Source: Ephemerocybe angulata
Lineage: Eukaryota; Basidiomycota; Agaricomycetes; Agaricales; Psathyrellaceae
DNA length: 64,000 nucleotides
Reading direction: 5' to 3'
Assembly (NCBI GenBank): GCA_013368325.1
Contig: JAACJK010000112.1
Coordinates: forward strand, 372,001-436,000
Shown here: piece by piece, positions 12,043 through 21,402 of the stretch
How positions within the stretch are numbered: position 1 is the stretch's first letter
How the letters are laid out: every line of letters begins with the position of its first letter
Program-made: the position numbers and the translations under genes
The notes under the pieces: model-generated
What the model was told of the DNA's origin: nothing
What the model saw: the letters and a program-made list of their open reading frames with translations, nothing else
Databases searched by the model: none

Positions 12043-12764
12043 ATGCCTACCGATCTCAACCAAATCGTATGGCTCAAAGGGCTCCCAGAAGGCCTGGACT
12101 TCACAGTCACCGCCGTCACCCCCTTCATTCCCGACAAGTCTGGGTGGGGAGCTGGGTTCACCCATTTCAAACACGGCCACATTACTGCCAACGAGCGCGA
12201 CGGTGTGAGTCTGTCCTTCCTCTTGATTATCGACTCGGCTCCTCAAACCCAATTTCCATACTTCAGAGTCCCTGGGACTACCTCACGGTTCCCTTCAAAG
12301 TCTCTCCCAGCGAAGACGACGGCTTGTTGGGACACTTCAAGATGGCGCCCAACAACGGCGTATACTGCACAGGCCCCGGCGGAAGGATCGACGTCACTTT
12401 CACCATCGAAGGCACCGCGACGATCGACGGCACAGCGCACAACGTCCCGAAGACGACAGGGTACATCTCGGTCTCCTCCAGCGACTGGGGCGGTTTGGCA
12501 CGCCCGGACTACTCCAACGTCACGTACTCCGTGGCTGGATCGCCTCCCGTCAACCTTTCCGTGCAGGTCAAACCGAACATCGGGGTCGATCCCGACGATG
12601 CATACATAGTCGGTGCGGTTGGGAAGGACGATAGCAACTTTGCACTCAATGCAACCACCCACTCTGACACGCTTAAAACCGTTCTCAGTGACGCCATCCG
12701 AGGAATCCTTTTTGTCAACGAGAAGCTTGCTGGCTGGGCTACGGGCAAGGTTCTCCCCATTTGA
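12043..12764 (+). CDS. Unrecognised 219-aa protein, probably beta-rich
   Basis: Two exons, 12043-12204 and 12267-12764, join in phase (GTGAGT donor, TTCAG acceptor), giving 219 residues. Start MPTDLNQIVW, end WATGKVLPI. No signal peptide or membrane segment is visible. The body alternates short hydrophobic stretches with Gly, Asn, Asp, Thr and Ser (e.g. GGRIDVTFTIEGTATIDGT, TGYISVSSSDWGG, VNLSVQVKPNIGVDP), a pattern typical of beta-sandwich or beta-prism proteins. The last ~40 residues look helical (LKTVLSDAIRGILFVNEKLAG). Possible roles include a fruit-body lectin or other cytoplasmic storage/defence protein, but I recognise no family and propose no function. A strong TATA box precedes it. 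The flanks, particularly to the right, are accessory in character. Confidence 0.75.
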
Positions 12765-13265
12765 ATACCGCGTTGTTGAAAGTACTATTTGTCGAGTTTC
12801 GAAATGTATTAAAGAGGTTTCAATGTATCAAAAAGGGACATAGCTAGCAGACATGCATTCATCACTGAATTACTCAATTCAGGAGCACTACGTGCCATAT
12901 TACCCGCTAGACATATACGGATGTACACCATACCTCGCGATTCACACTATATGACAGAAGTTGTAGCAATTAAGCGCCCATGACAGCCTCGAAGTGATAG
13001 TTGGTGAAAGAGGAGTTCCCTCCTTAATCCTGCTATCTTCTCACCAAATGCTTAGTACTTTTATTCTCCACAATTCGATAATGGTCAGTATCTGAGTCCA
13101 CCTTCCATCCAATCCCCAATTCATTCCACACACATATTCGGGCGCCTACTTTGTTTCTGCTACTTTGTAACTTCCGATACTGATGGCACAGCCATCGTCC
13201 GGCAGGGTTGTTTGCGGTCGTGTGTCGGCTCTCTCATCCCTCCATCGTACTCTCATCTCTCTATC
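12765..13265. other. Intergenic region, AT-richer, no supported gene
   Basis: No ORF or RNA structure is supportable. It lies between the unknown 219-aa gene and the NACHT fragment. Confidence 0.5.
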
Positions 13266-13887
13266 ATGGACTTCCCGCAGCCAGCTCTAGCCTCTCAGAA
13301 CAGCCAGGGCGGCAGTTTCTTTCACAACGCGCAGAATTTTACAGTGGGGAATCTGAATCAGGCCAATATCGGCCACGACCAGTACATCATCGACCAGCAA
13401 AACTTCATTGCCCAGCAGAACAGCGTCGTCGTGACCTCAGGAAACTCGAGCAAGTTTTATATTCCTGGAGATTTGTGGTGTTAGGAGTTCTGATCCTGTC
13501 GTTTCAGGTCTTCTCGATCTCCTCAACCCTATTCCTAACGCATCCCACATGCGTAATCGAAAACTATCTCCACCCGATTCCAACTGCCTTCCCGGGACGA
13601 GACAGGATGTGATACGAAAGGTCACCTCTTGGGCAGACGCCAGCGTCCTGCGCAATACCAACCATGTAATGTGGTTGTATGGATACGTAGGTTGTGGCAA
13701 GTCCGCTATTGCGCAGAACATCGCAGAACATTACGCACGCAAGAAGCGGTTGGCCGCCAGTTTCTTCTTCTTTCGCGGCTCCGGCGACCGAAGTAGAACT
13801 GTGAGGTTTGCGGCGACAGTCGCTAATCAAGTCGCAGGCGCCATTCCGGCTGCCTCACAGTTCATAGAAGCCAATGCTAGGGTGCAG
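13266..13887 (+). pseudogene. NACHT STAND-ATPase, N-terminal and P-loop half (rearranged)
   Basis: The start is MDFPQPALASQNSQGG followed by an Asn/Gln-rich leader typical of mushroom NACHT proteins (VGNLNQANIGHDQY). After an intron in about 13455-13507 the frame gives LLDLLNPIPNASH, CLPGTRQDVIRKVTSW and a canonical P-loop GYVGCGKSAIAQ. It continues with ASFFFFRGSGDRS and FAATVANQVAGAIPAASQFI. Homologs should then continue through a linker into Walker B, but here the plus frame turns into unrelated sequence and stops at 13989. The expected continuation lies on the opposite strand immediately to the right (13888-14278). No C-terminal repeat domain is present. I infer a broken gene. It could still be transcribed as a truncated leader plus P-loop protein. 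The leader intron boundaries are uncertain. Confidence 0.8.
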
Positions 13888-14278
13888 ATGGTGCGGCTAT
13901 GCTTGGTGGCCAGGGCGAAGGTGGCACGGAAAGCTGTGGCAATGTCGTCCGGAGAAGTATGGTTGACGAGGTCGACAAGCTTAACTTGATCATGACGAGG
14001 GTCCAATCGAGTCTGGATGTGCTCCTCCACCCGACTCGTGATGAGAATCCGGAGAGGAATACGTGGGTTCTTCTCGAAAAAGTCGAGGGTCTGATCGATG
14101 AACACAGCTATTTCTTCTCTGTCTTCACATTCGTCAAGCCCGTCGATGACGATCAGATATGGTCCGCGAAGCATATTGAATCTAAGTAGGCCCTGGTTTG
14201 CGGCTTTGATTGGGTCGTACACAAGGTGTTGGAACTGCGCAGCTACCGAGGTGCTGGATTGAAGTAAACCGGTCAGAC
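13888..14278 (-). pseudogene. NACHT STAND-ATPase, Walker B half, inverted relative to its P-loop half
   Basis: Read on the minus strand, after a CATAG acceptor at about 14279, the frame gives SSTSVAAQFQHLVYDPIKAA, then RGPYLIVIDGLDECEDREE (Walker B, hhhhDGLDEC) and RIPLRILITSRVEEHIQTRL (sensor 1 / R-rich block). It ends in HTSPDDIATAFRATFALATKHSR. This is the segment that normally follows the P-loop half found on the plus strand at 13266-13887. Beyond 13888 the minus frame runs antisense to the P-loop exon and loses homology, so the junction lies within a few bases of 13885-13890. Simplest reading: an inversion, or inverted capture, inside one NACHT gene with loss of its 3' part. Two unrelated partial copies placed head-to-head is the alternative. 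Confidence 0.8.
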
Positions 14279-14342
14279 CTATGGCATAGAGTGGCCCCTC
14301 AATTTCAATACAAATTTGTCAGGCATTTGACTCACTTTGCAA

Positions 14343-15029
14343 ATGAGTCACCAAGAGCCTGTTTTGTCCAAATTACCTCCTTCCTATGGGACATTGGGTG
14401 GACTGACCCTGAGTGATGCGCATCTCATATACCTTTTAGCGACAACAATCATGGGGGTCTATGTTATAGCCTGGCACTACAGGGGGCAGAAGAACGATCT
14501 AGTACGTATCATTTGACGAGTAGGAGGAGGATTTTACCTCTCTGAAGATGGCGAGTGACCTCCCCGGCATTACATTAGTAAAAATATATTGACTGTTACT
14601 CCAGTTCTCACCTTGACCTATCTCGGCTTTGGACAGATTCCTCGACTACTCCCGGCAGACGAGAGCATGGCTCGTACTTGGTTTTTCCTCTCACAATCGC
14701 GCTATAACTGACTAAATTGTCAGACTGAGGGACGTTATGCCCCCTTGTTCTCCACAAGTTTGATTCTCAGCCTGAGGAGAGTGGTCGACCCTTCGTTGAA
14801 ACGCACGATCTCCGACCTGATACTTGATGTTGATGAAAACTACTGTGACGAACTCGATGAGGGGTATGGCGATGAAGACGCCTGGGGAGCTGGAGGCGGA
14901 ATACGGCTAGGCGAAGGTCGCTTCCCAGACCTTGATTTGTATTTAGACATACACCTCGCCGAGATGCCAGCGGTCGCCAGTAGGAGGATAAAACATGATC
15001 TATTCGAGGCCCCAGGACCCCTCGAATAG
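14343..15029 (+). CDS. Small putative membrane protein, unrecognised
   Basis: Two exons, 14343-14501 (53 codons) and 14724-15029, join in phase and give 154 residues ending in TAG. The N-terminus MSHQEPVLSKLPPSYGTLGG leads into one hydrophobic segment, LIYLLATTIMGVYVIAW (about residues 28-44), followed by a basic stretch. This suggests a single-pass membrane anchor. The C-terminal part is acidic (DVDENYCDELDEGYGDEDAW). No family is recognised. The 222-nt intron is long for this window and may hide a further small exon (a frame with LTYLGFGQIPRLLP near 14614-14660). It lies directly beside the rearranged NACHT fragments, but nothing shows a link. Confidence 0.5.
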
Positions 15030-15473
15030 ATTGGATGACGCAATGGAAAAAGACTGAACTTCCTGAACATGACGACGCAGCACCTCGATGGGGCACAATG
15101 GGTCGTCTGGGCGTGTACCACAGTTTTGCGAAAGCGGGCAACGTGCACGGCGAGTAAAGCGACAGGCGAGCAGAGCTAAACATGGAGTTCCAATGTGGAG
15201 AAAGAGATCAAGTATATATTGAAGCATAGCGCGGCGGAGAGGGGAACTAGAGCTTGGATAGATGGCGAGTCAGGTCTATACCAGAACAGGAGGTGACCAC
15301 GAAGCAGTAATTACCCTAAGCATGTAATATTCGATCTAATATGCCTGACCAACTGCATTATCTACGAGCGTGGCAGGGGACATTTCTGTCTATTCCCGAG
15401 TGCGTAGACTGGGTGTGTTAGCAACCCGAAATTGTTTTCATGGTTAGTCGCCTGGAAATGTACACCCTGTCAG

Positions 15474-15829
15474 CTATGGAACTTGAACTTGAATTTCCTT
15501 CAAGAATGTACGCACTCCCCAAATGCTGCTAAATTCCCGTGTGCACCCATGGCAGCACCATCTGTCGGCCCTGGCAGGGGGAGCTCTTTGTTCCAAGCGT
15601 TGGCTTAATTCGCGGATAATTTCTCTCGTGGATATTTCCCCAAGGTCTCGAGTTAGGAGATCGCCAGTGCTGAGGGCATCAACGAACTCTCTGGAGTCAA
15701 CGGAATGCTAGTGGGAGGTGTAAGTAGGTGCTGCAGGAATGTCGATCTCACATGTACCTCAGGGTGAGCGCTCGACAAGGACGCCAAGGAGACGAACGTG
15801 GACAGAAGAGCAATGAATTGGAGGCGCAT
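15474..15829 (-). CDS. Small secreted cysteine-containing protein
   Basis: Two exons, 15829-15758 (24 codons) and 15707-15474, join in phase and give 101 residues. The N-terminus MRLQFIALLSTFVSLASLSS followed by AHPE is a clear signal peptide with a likely cut after the Ser-Ser-Ala. The middle is charged and repetitive (LLTRDLGEISTREIIRELSQ, then RLEQRAPP), like basidiomycete small secreted proteins with Leu-Ser-Thr-Arg-Glu/Asp repeats. The end carries WCCHGCTREF, three cysteines close together. A TATA box (TATAAAG) lies 75-81 bp upstream and a MITE-like element ends 7 bp beyond that. Function is not recognised; an extracellular peptide or effector-like role is inference only. Confidence 0.65.
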
Positions 15830-15903
15830 ATTGAGATTGTGAGTCTGGTAGGGTTGTGATGAGCAGGTGGGGCAGATGCTTACACCAGAAGCACCTGTCG
15901 CCT

Positions 15904-15910
15904 CTTTATA
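15904..15910 (-). promoter_or_regulatory. TATA box (TATAAAG) of the small secreted protein gene
   Basis: On the minus strand TATAAAG sits 75-81 bp upstream of the ATG at 15829. The MITE-like element begins 7 bp further upstream (15917), so everything distal to the TATA box has been displaced by at least 321 bp. Confidence 0.6.
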
Positions 15911-15916
15911 CGAGTA

Positions 15917-16237
15917 CTATCGTTCACCGGAACATGCAAGACACCGCTGAATGCAATGTCACGCTCGGGTCACTCCTCAAAAAAGGGAATTGCATCAAAA
16001 TTGCATTCTGTGGTAACTGGTTTGCCAAACTCAACAGCAAGCGTGACAACAGCGTGACAAGAGCCCGAAAACCATCTCCTCGTTCTGCACCGTTTTCCCT
16101 CGAGAAAAAGGCAAATGAAGGATTACCTGAAGCTATTGAGGTCACTTGTGAAGTCTTGAAGCCGCTGGAGCACTGGAAGATACCAAACTTGAAATCCTTG
16201 CATTCAGTGGTGTCTTGCATGTGCCGGTGAACGATAG
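15917..16237. mobile_element. MITE-like element with ~41-bp terminal inverted repeats
   Basis: The left end (15917 onward, CTATCGTTCACCGGAACATG...) and the reverse complement of the right end (up to 16237) match over about 41 bp with only two mismatches. The ends are CTATCG...CGATAG and are flanked on both sides by TA (15915-15916 and 16238-16239); the palindrome GTAC also frames both ends. Length is 321 bp. Internal ORFs on both strands run through the inverted repeats and look non-coding. TIR plus TA duplication suggests a non-autonomous Tc1/mariner-type element; with GTAC as target site another superfamily is possible. Confidence 0.75.
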
Positions 16238-16244
16238 TACATCA

Positions 16245-16268
16245 GGTAGTGGTAGTGGTAGTGGTAGT
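16245..16268 (+). repeat. (GGTAGT)4 tandem repeat
   Basis: Four perfect hexamers directly right of the MITE-like element. Confidence 0.9.
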
Positions 16269-16852
16269 ATACCAACCACTGAGAAATTCTCTTTCGAGAA
16301 AGTTCTCATGGTCCCATCAAGGGACTAGGTTGGGTTCCACCCGGACCATTGTAAACAACGGAATGTGGAGATGCGGCTAGGGATGCCCCGTTAGATATGT
16401 GCGCGCCTCGCCCACATCAGTAAGAACACCTGCCGCATCGGTCAATACGAGAGTACATTGGGAACATACTTCTCTAAGTAGTGAGGTATCGACGCAGGCG
16501 GAGGTTAGATGCTAAATTATTCTGATCGTTTGATCGGCTACTTTTCCTTAAAATGCCATCTGTAACCGGTGAAACATCAACCTTGCGTTGCAATCCACCA
16601 AGCTCATTCGGTTCATCCGTTCCCGCAAGCCGTGTTTGCAGGGTGACCTCACACTTTTCGAATGATTGGCGAACCTATCTGAGCTACATACATATGGCGC
16701 AACAACATGAAACAGAAGGGGTGTGCACCGCCGCCTGGCATCGCATAAGGTGACTACACGGATGACAACCGAAGAATCGCAACCAGTGGAGTAACAGGTC
16801 GGTACACTGGCAAGCCAGCGTCTATGACGGCGAAGCCGGTCGATAGACCGAC

Positions 16853-17753
16853 CTAGCACGCGAAGATGCCCTTTCGGCCACTCCTCGAGAGGGAAGCAGA
16901 GAACCCCCGCTTGTACGGTGTCTTGTCGTTGCTAAAACGAATGTCACGGTAGATCCTGTGTATCACGTCTTTTGGAGGAAGAGGTGGGATTTCGGGGTCG
17001 ACTTCCATGAGCGAGTCCGTAAGCGCCTCGACAAAGACCTTCCACTCTTGTTCCGCTACTCGGTAGACGGGTTCTGCGAGGGCGTCAGTACAGCATTCCT
17101 ATACGCATGACGGACATACCATGGAACGGAACCTGGGCTGCTATGTTAGAACGTCGTTGGATGCAAAGGAAATTGTACTCACCATTCACGATCGTTGCAA
17201 GCTGGGTCCTGAGATGATTCAAGAACTTCAAAGTGTTCTGTGATATTTGTCCTGGCGGCACTGAATTCGGGCGTCAGCCCATAACCAGTAACGAAAAATA
17301 TATAGGCGCACCTCTGCCTGTCGTTGGAGCCTTCACAACCACCCCAACCACTTCTTGGCCATCTTTCAAATCGTCCCCGCTATCCTCATACTCTTCTCTC
17401 CAGGCTTCTGCTTCTTGCGCGGGGAACGCTTAGGCGCTTGTTTCGCTTTGCCACCTTTACCCCGGATCTTCGGCTGTGGTTCTGGTTCCGACTCTTGTCG
17501 TCGCTAGCCTCCTCATAATCCACTTCGCGCTGCTTCTTGCGGGGCGACCGTTTTAGGTTTGCTTTGGGCGCTTGTGTCTTCCCCTTCCGGTTCCCTTCCC
17601 CACAGGTTTCGAATCTACCTCTGGTTCGGATGCCAATGCATCGCAGTCGTACTGCTTCCGTTTCTTACTCTTCTCGGTTGGGCCACCGCTAGGTGTTTTC
17701 GATTTGAGCGGGGTTTACTTGAGATTGTTGCGAATCCTAGCTACTGAAGGCAT
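16853..17753 (-). pseudogene. DUF2461 family gene, decayed
   Basis: Minus-strand exons match the DUF2461 family: GQEVVGVVVKAP just before ISQNTLKFLNHL, then EQEWKVFVEALTDSLMEVD, PPLPPKDVIHRIYRDIRFSN and DKTPYKRGFSASLSRSGRKG. The family continues with a GYYV-type block and about 100 more residues. Here the frame meets TAG at 16853 right after RKGIFA, and no continuation is seen further on. The N-terminal part, with a KRSPRKKQ motif present twice, needs three frames: from ATG 17753 there is a stop after 12 codons, then frame changes near 17500 and near 17400. I conclude a multiply disrupted, 3'-truncated pseudogene. DUF2461 has no firmly known function. Confidence 0.75.
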
Positions 17754-17829
17754 GGATAGTATCGTATCCGAGGTTTGTCAAGGGGCGAGACGAGAAACAC
17801 GTCGTTTTCGATTCAATCAGGCGAAGCGG

Positions 17830-19343
17830 GACACTTGAATGTCACATCACATGACCTGTGACAAGCGTGATTTCTAGTCACGGCGACGCTCACTGCTCAG
17901 TCACTCACAGGCTCTTCTACTACACCTCGTACGCTTCCGAAGGCCGGCTGGCTTACAGGTGCTTGCATTACATCTTCGACTTGTACATTGCCAAAGGCCC
18001 TCGACCTGGATTCAGTTATGCCTCCAAGAACTGGCAGGCCCATTGGTCCATATTTTGCACAACCATACATACTGAGGAGAACTTGCGCAGAGAAGAAACG
18101 AAATCCTTCATCTCTCAATTCTGAGAGGTTTCTTGTTGCCCTCACCTCAGTGTATTTCCGTGCTATATCCTCAGCATGAAGGAAGAGCTACCCCTCCTCA
18201 ACACGGGGGAGGCGTTCAAGGTTTCTTCGAACTTCAAGCCGACCTTCACGCCACGCTTATAGCCCGTAACGGTCAATTAAACTCGAGGGTTGAGGTCAAA
18301 ATACTCGTCAAGGCCATAAAAGAACTGCGCCGCGGTCGGCCACTCAACGATAGTAATGAAATGCGAGCCATCTGGGAGGAGATAACCTCCATTGCCAGCG
18401 TTATCAGGCCATTGCTATCTTTTCCTTGTGGCCTATGGCGGTCGTCTAGGTCTACATGAACTCTCGAACTCTCCACGGGGGAGAAGCCTTGTGCCCTCAC
18501 CTTCGGACACATCGACTACACCGTGACTCCGATCATGTTTGCCTGGTCCTCTTGTCCTGGCCACGCCATGGTCCCCCGCAGTGCCAACCTTTGGGTCCGA
18601 AGACCGTGATGTCGTTCTTGTTTGGACCATGTGTGCCCTCTGCAGGGCGGCAACAGGGCGGAGGCAAGGAGTCGGAAAGAATCCTTTATCCTCAGTGTTC
18701 AAGATGCACGGCGTGTTGTCGAGGAGCTTCAAGGCACGGTACCGACGGTTAGGCCTCTCACCGACCCTAATCTGAAGCCGAACCCTACTAATCCGTGTCT
18801 TTAGGGCATGGCGGATCTCCGTAAGAAGAGAAACGGGTCTGGTATTGGTGCGAAACCCAGACTTCCGTTGTCGAGCCTCATGGGGGGAAAGAGATATTGG
18901 TTACGGTACTGGGCACTACCTTTCAGTTTCCAAAGACGGATCAAATTAATGCTGAACTTACTTGCTCTGTGTAGGTGCTCGGCCCTGCCAAATCTGCCAG
19001 TGAGGTCGAACCAGCCTCGTTCTTGGATACATTATGTGTGCGTCCTGAGTCTCATGGACTGGCCGTCCGATTGCTTAGTCCAACAAAACCTCATTTCCGC
19101 CTCCGTTAGACCTATGAACAGCTGGTCGAGTGCTTAGAAGAGCGTTGCGACCACCGGGAATGCCCGATCAAGGAATGTATCCAAGCCTCCCGTCTACCTA
19201 CCAGTAGAGCTGATGGGACGAGGTTGATGCGCCAGTTTCCACATATCTGGCGAGGCGTTAAGGTGACAATTCTGGGAGTACACACGTCGAAAGATGATTC
19301 GCGAAGCCACTGCCGCTCCAGTGCACGTCCACCCCCTCCGATG
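17830..19343. other. Fragmentary region, no complete gene model
   Basis: Open segments on both strands could not be joined into a phase-consistent gene. The best single piece is a possible last exon on the minus strand, about 18412-18277, containing LLPDGSHFITIVEWPTAAQF and ending NPRV-stop after a TAG acceptor. A plus-strand frame near 19106-19230 has a Cys/His cluster, LEERCDHRECPIKECIQA. Neither is assigned to a family. Given the neighbouring pseudogene this may be more gene debris. Confidence 0.3.
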
Positions 19344-21402
19344 CTATGGCGTCCGTGCAGTCCCCGGTCCAGTACTACATCCCTCCAAGAACCTTGGGAC
19401 CGTCTCCAGTGGCGCTGGCACCCCAGAAAGAGGGCCCGCCATTTTCTCGTTATCAGAGACCTTCTCCGAATGCCCCATTCCCATTCCTTCCGCCCAACCG
19501 CCGTAGCCCCCTCCATCCGCGTAATCGTTTTCGCCATCGTTGTCTTCGTGGATACATTCGAAGTCCTCCGGAATCTGCATCGTTTCAATAAGGCCCATGC
19601 TGTGGGTACGCGTCTGGTTGTAGGTTTTGGACGTCTGTCGCTTGAAGACGATGAAAAAGACGCGGTTGCAGAATATGGAATGGACAGCGCGTTGCGGCCT
19701 ACCGTATCGTGGTCAGAGGCTGCATGAAACGATTGGTCGGAATGCTATGAGCAGACAGACGTACGCGATAAATACTAGTTTGTAGTGTGTCTAAATACCA
19801 ATCAGCATGAGATCCTGAGCATGCTTTGAAAACCCGATAGAAAGAACGTACCTCAGCGACGAGCGGGCATATGACATTGGCGAGAGTTATGACTGAATGT
19901 ACATCCCGTTGAGGCATTGGACTTCCATGGACGACGCAACGAAGGAACGTACGAAGCATGTATAGATAGAACAGAAATCCTGTGAGAGAGGTTCAGAACA
20001 TTCCATCTAACCGTGCCATCGAGGCGAGCTCACCTTGCTGATACAGTCGCATAAGCCAGCCTGAGCTCCCGCGGTGAACTGGAGCTTGTTAGCGAACGAA
20101 CCAAGCCACGTCCTATCAGAATCATACTGACTGTGATACCGAGCTTGCAGAGCCGTCAAGGCCACAATGACTATAGTGTACGTTCAACTTTGATTAGCCC
20201 CACTAACTAGAACGATGTCGAGTCGTTGGGTTGTGGCGGGCCTACCTGTCTCCAACACCAGTAGCAGAACATAAGATATCATGACCAAACCATCGGCATG
20301 GAAAAGGTTGCACCCTCCTCCATTGTTCGGTACCGAGATAACTAGACGAGGGAGCCCCTCTCAGCCTTTTTCACCAGCTGATAAAACAGTACGCACACAC
20401 GAGCGTCTTGAGCCAGTTAAACGTTATCCCAATGCAGGCTCCAAGCGCAAGCTGCCGGGAAATTCTTGAGGATATGTAAGGTGACCACATTAACAACTGA
20501 ATGACTTACTCCGAAGACCGCGCCCAAAGTTACCCCGACCCATCTTCTGCTATTCCAGATAGCCATCGTGCGCAGGATCAAGATAACTAAAGTCCGGCAG
20601 ACATATCCATGATCAGGACCACAACACGTGTACTGGTTTCAAGTGAGGTGAGATATAGACATACCTTCGGATAGCGACATGCCGCCCAAGATCATCCCTG
20701 TTCAAAAGGAAAGGGCGTCATAGTCAATGAGCGCCGGGGACCCCGTCGGGAGAAGAGGAAGACACCCACAGCTGACGGTGGCTTCTCGTATCTTGCATTG
20801 CTATAATGGGAGACGGAGGAAGAGGGCAAAATGCATAATCAGCTGCGGTACCCCGTCGATAGAGAAAAGGAGGAAATGGGGGTCCGAAGCGTACTTCGAG
20901 ACTCAATAGACCCTGCGTATCTTCCGGAAAGCGTCAGATACGGTCGCCGTTATGATATTGGCCTGAGACATACCTTGGTATGATATGGAAAGATCGATAA
21001 ATGGCATATACCGATTTACCAGAAACAGTGCAGTCCCAGCGGTGAACTTCCGGTGCCAAACCAGCTCGACCTATCCCCGACGATCAGGAAGTGTTTCGCT
21101 CGCATAAAGCGCAGTGCAACTTACTTCATGGCGAAGTGTAAGAAAGTAATCAAAAATCTTGACCAAAATATAACATAAACCTTCACCCACGCTGAACATA
21201 AGTTGGTACACGTACGAGCAATGTGAGGGAGACCAAGATCGAGACGGCTTTCGGTCCAGCTGCACGATTCAACCCGCCCTATTCATAGCCAGGGACGACA
21301 AGCACCCATCAGCACCCACATTACTCGCGATGGCAGTGGTATGGAAGAGTATGGAAAGGCACTGTCGAGCACCCAGATAGTTGTGCGACATACCTCAAAA
21401 TC
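19344..21402 (-). CDS. DUF6533 family multi-pass membrane protein
   Basis: Basidiomycete-specific membrane protein family of unknown function. Many short exons can be read on the minus strand from ATG 21402. They include a tiny first exon (MDFE), the segment ILVKIFDYFLTLRHEVELVW, HRKFTAGTALFLVNRYMPF, GMILGGMSLSE, and LVILILRTMAIWNSRRWVGV. Next comes GCNLFHADGLVMISYVLLLV, then VALTALQARYHSQYDSDRTW, TLANVICPLVAE, and AVHSIFCNRVFFIVFKRQ. A Gly/Glu-rich cytoplasmic tail ends at TAG 19344. The order and spacing of the tryptophan/arginine landmarks match DUF6533 proteins (YD-LLT-EV-IW, L-NRY, L-R--A-W). About six or seven hydrophobic segments are expected. Exon borders near 19730-19860 are approximate. 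No disabling mutation was found, but the model spans many introns and should be checked with transcripts. Confidence 0.7.

Noticed and set aside
13827..13887. C-terminal extension of the minus-strand NACHT half
   Set aside because: It is the antisense of the plus-strand P-loop exon and shows no NACHT homology.
15924..16230. ORFs on both strands of the MITE-like element as genes
   Set aside because: They share ends because of the inverted repeats and encode nothing recognisable.
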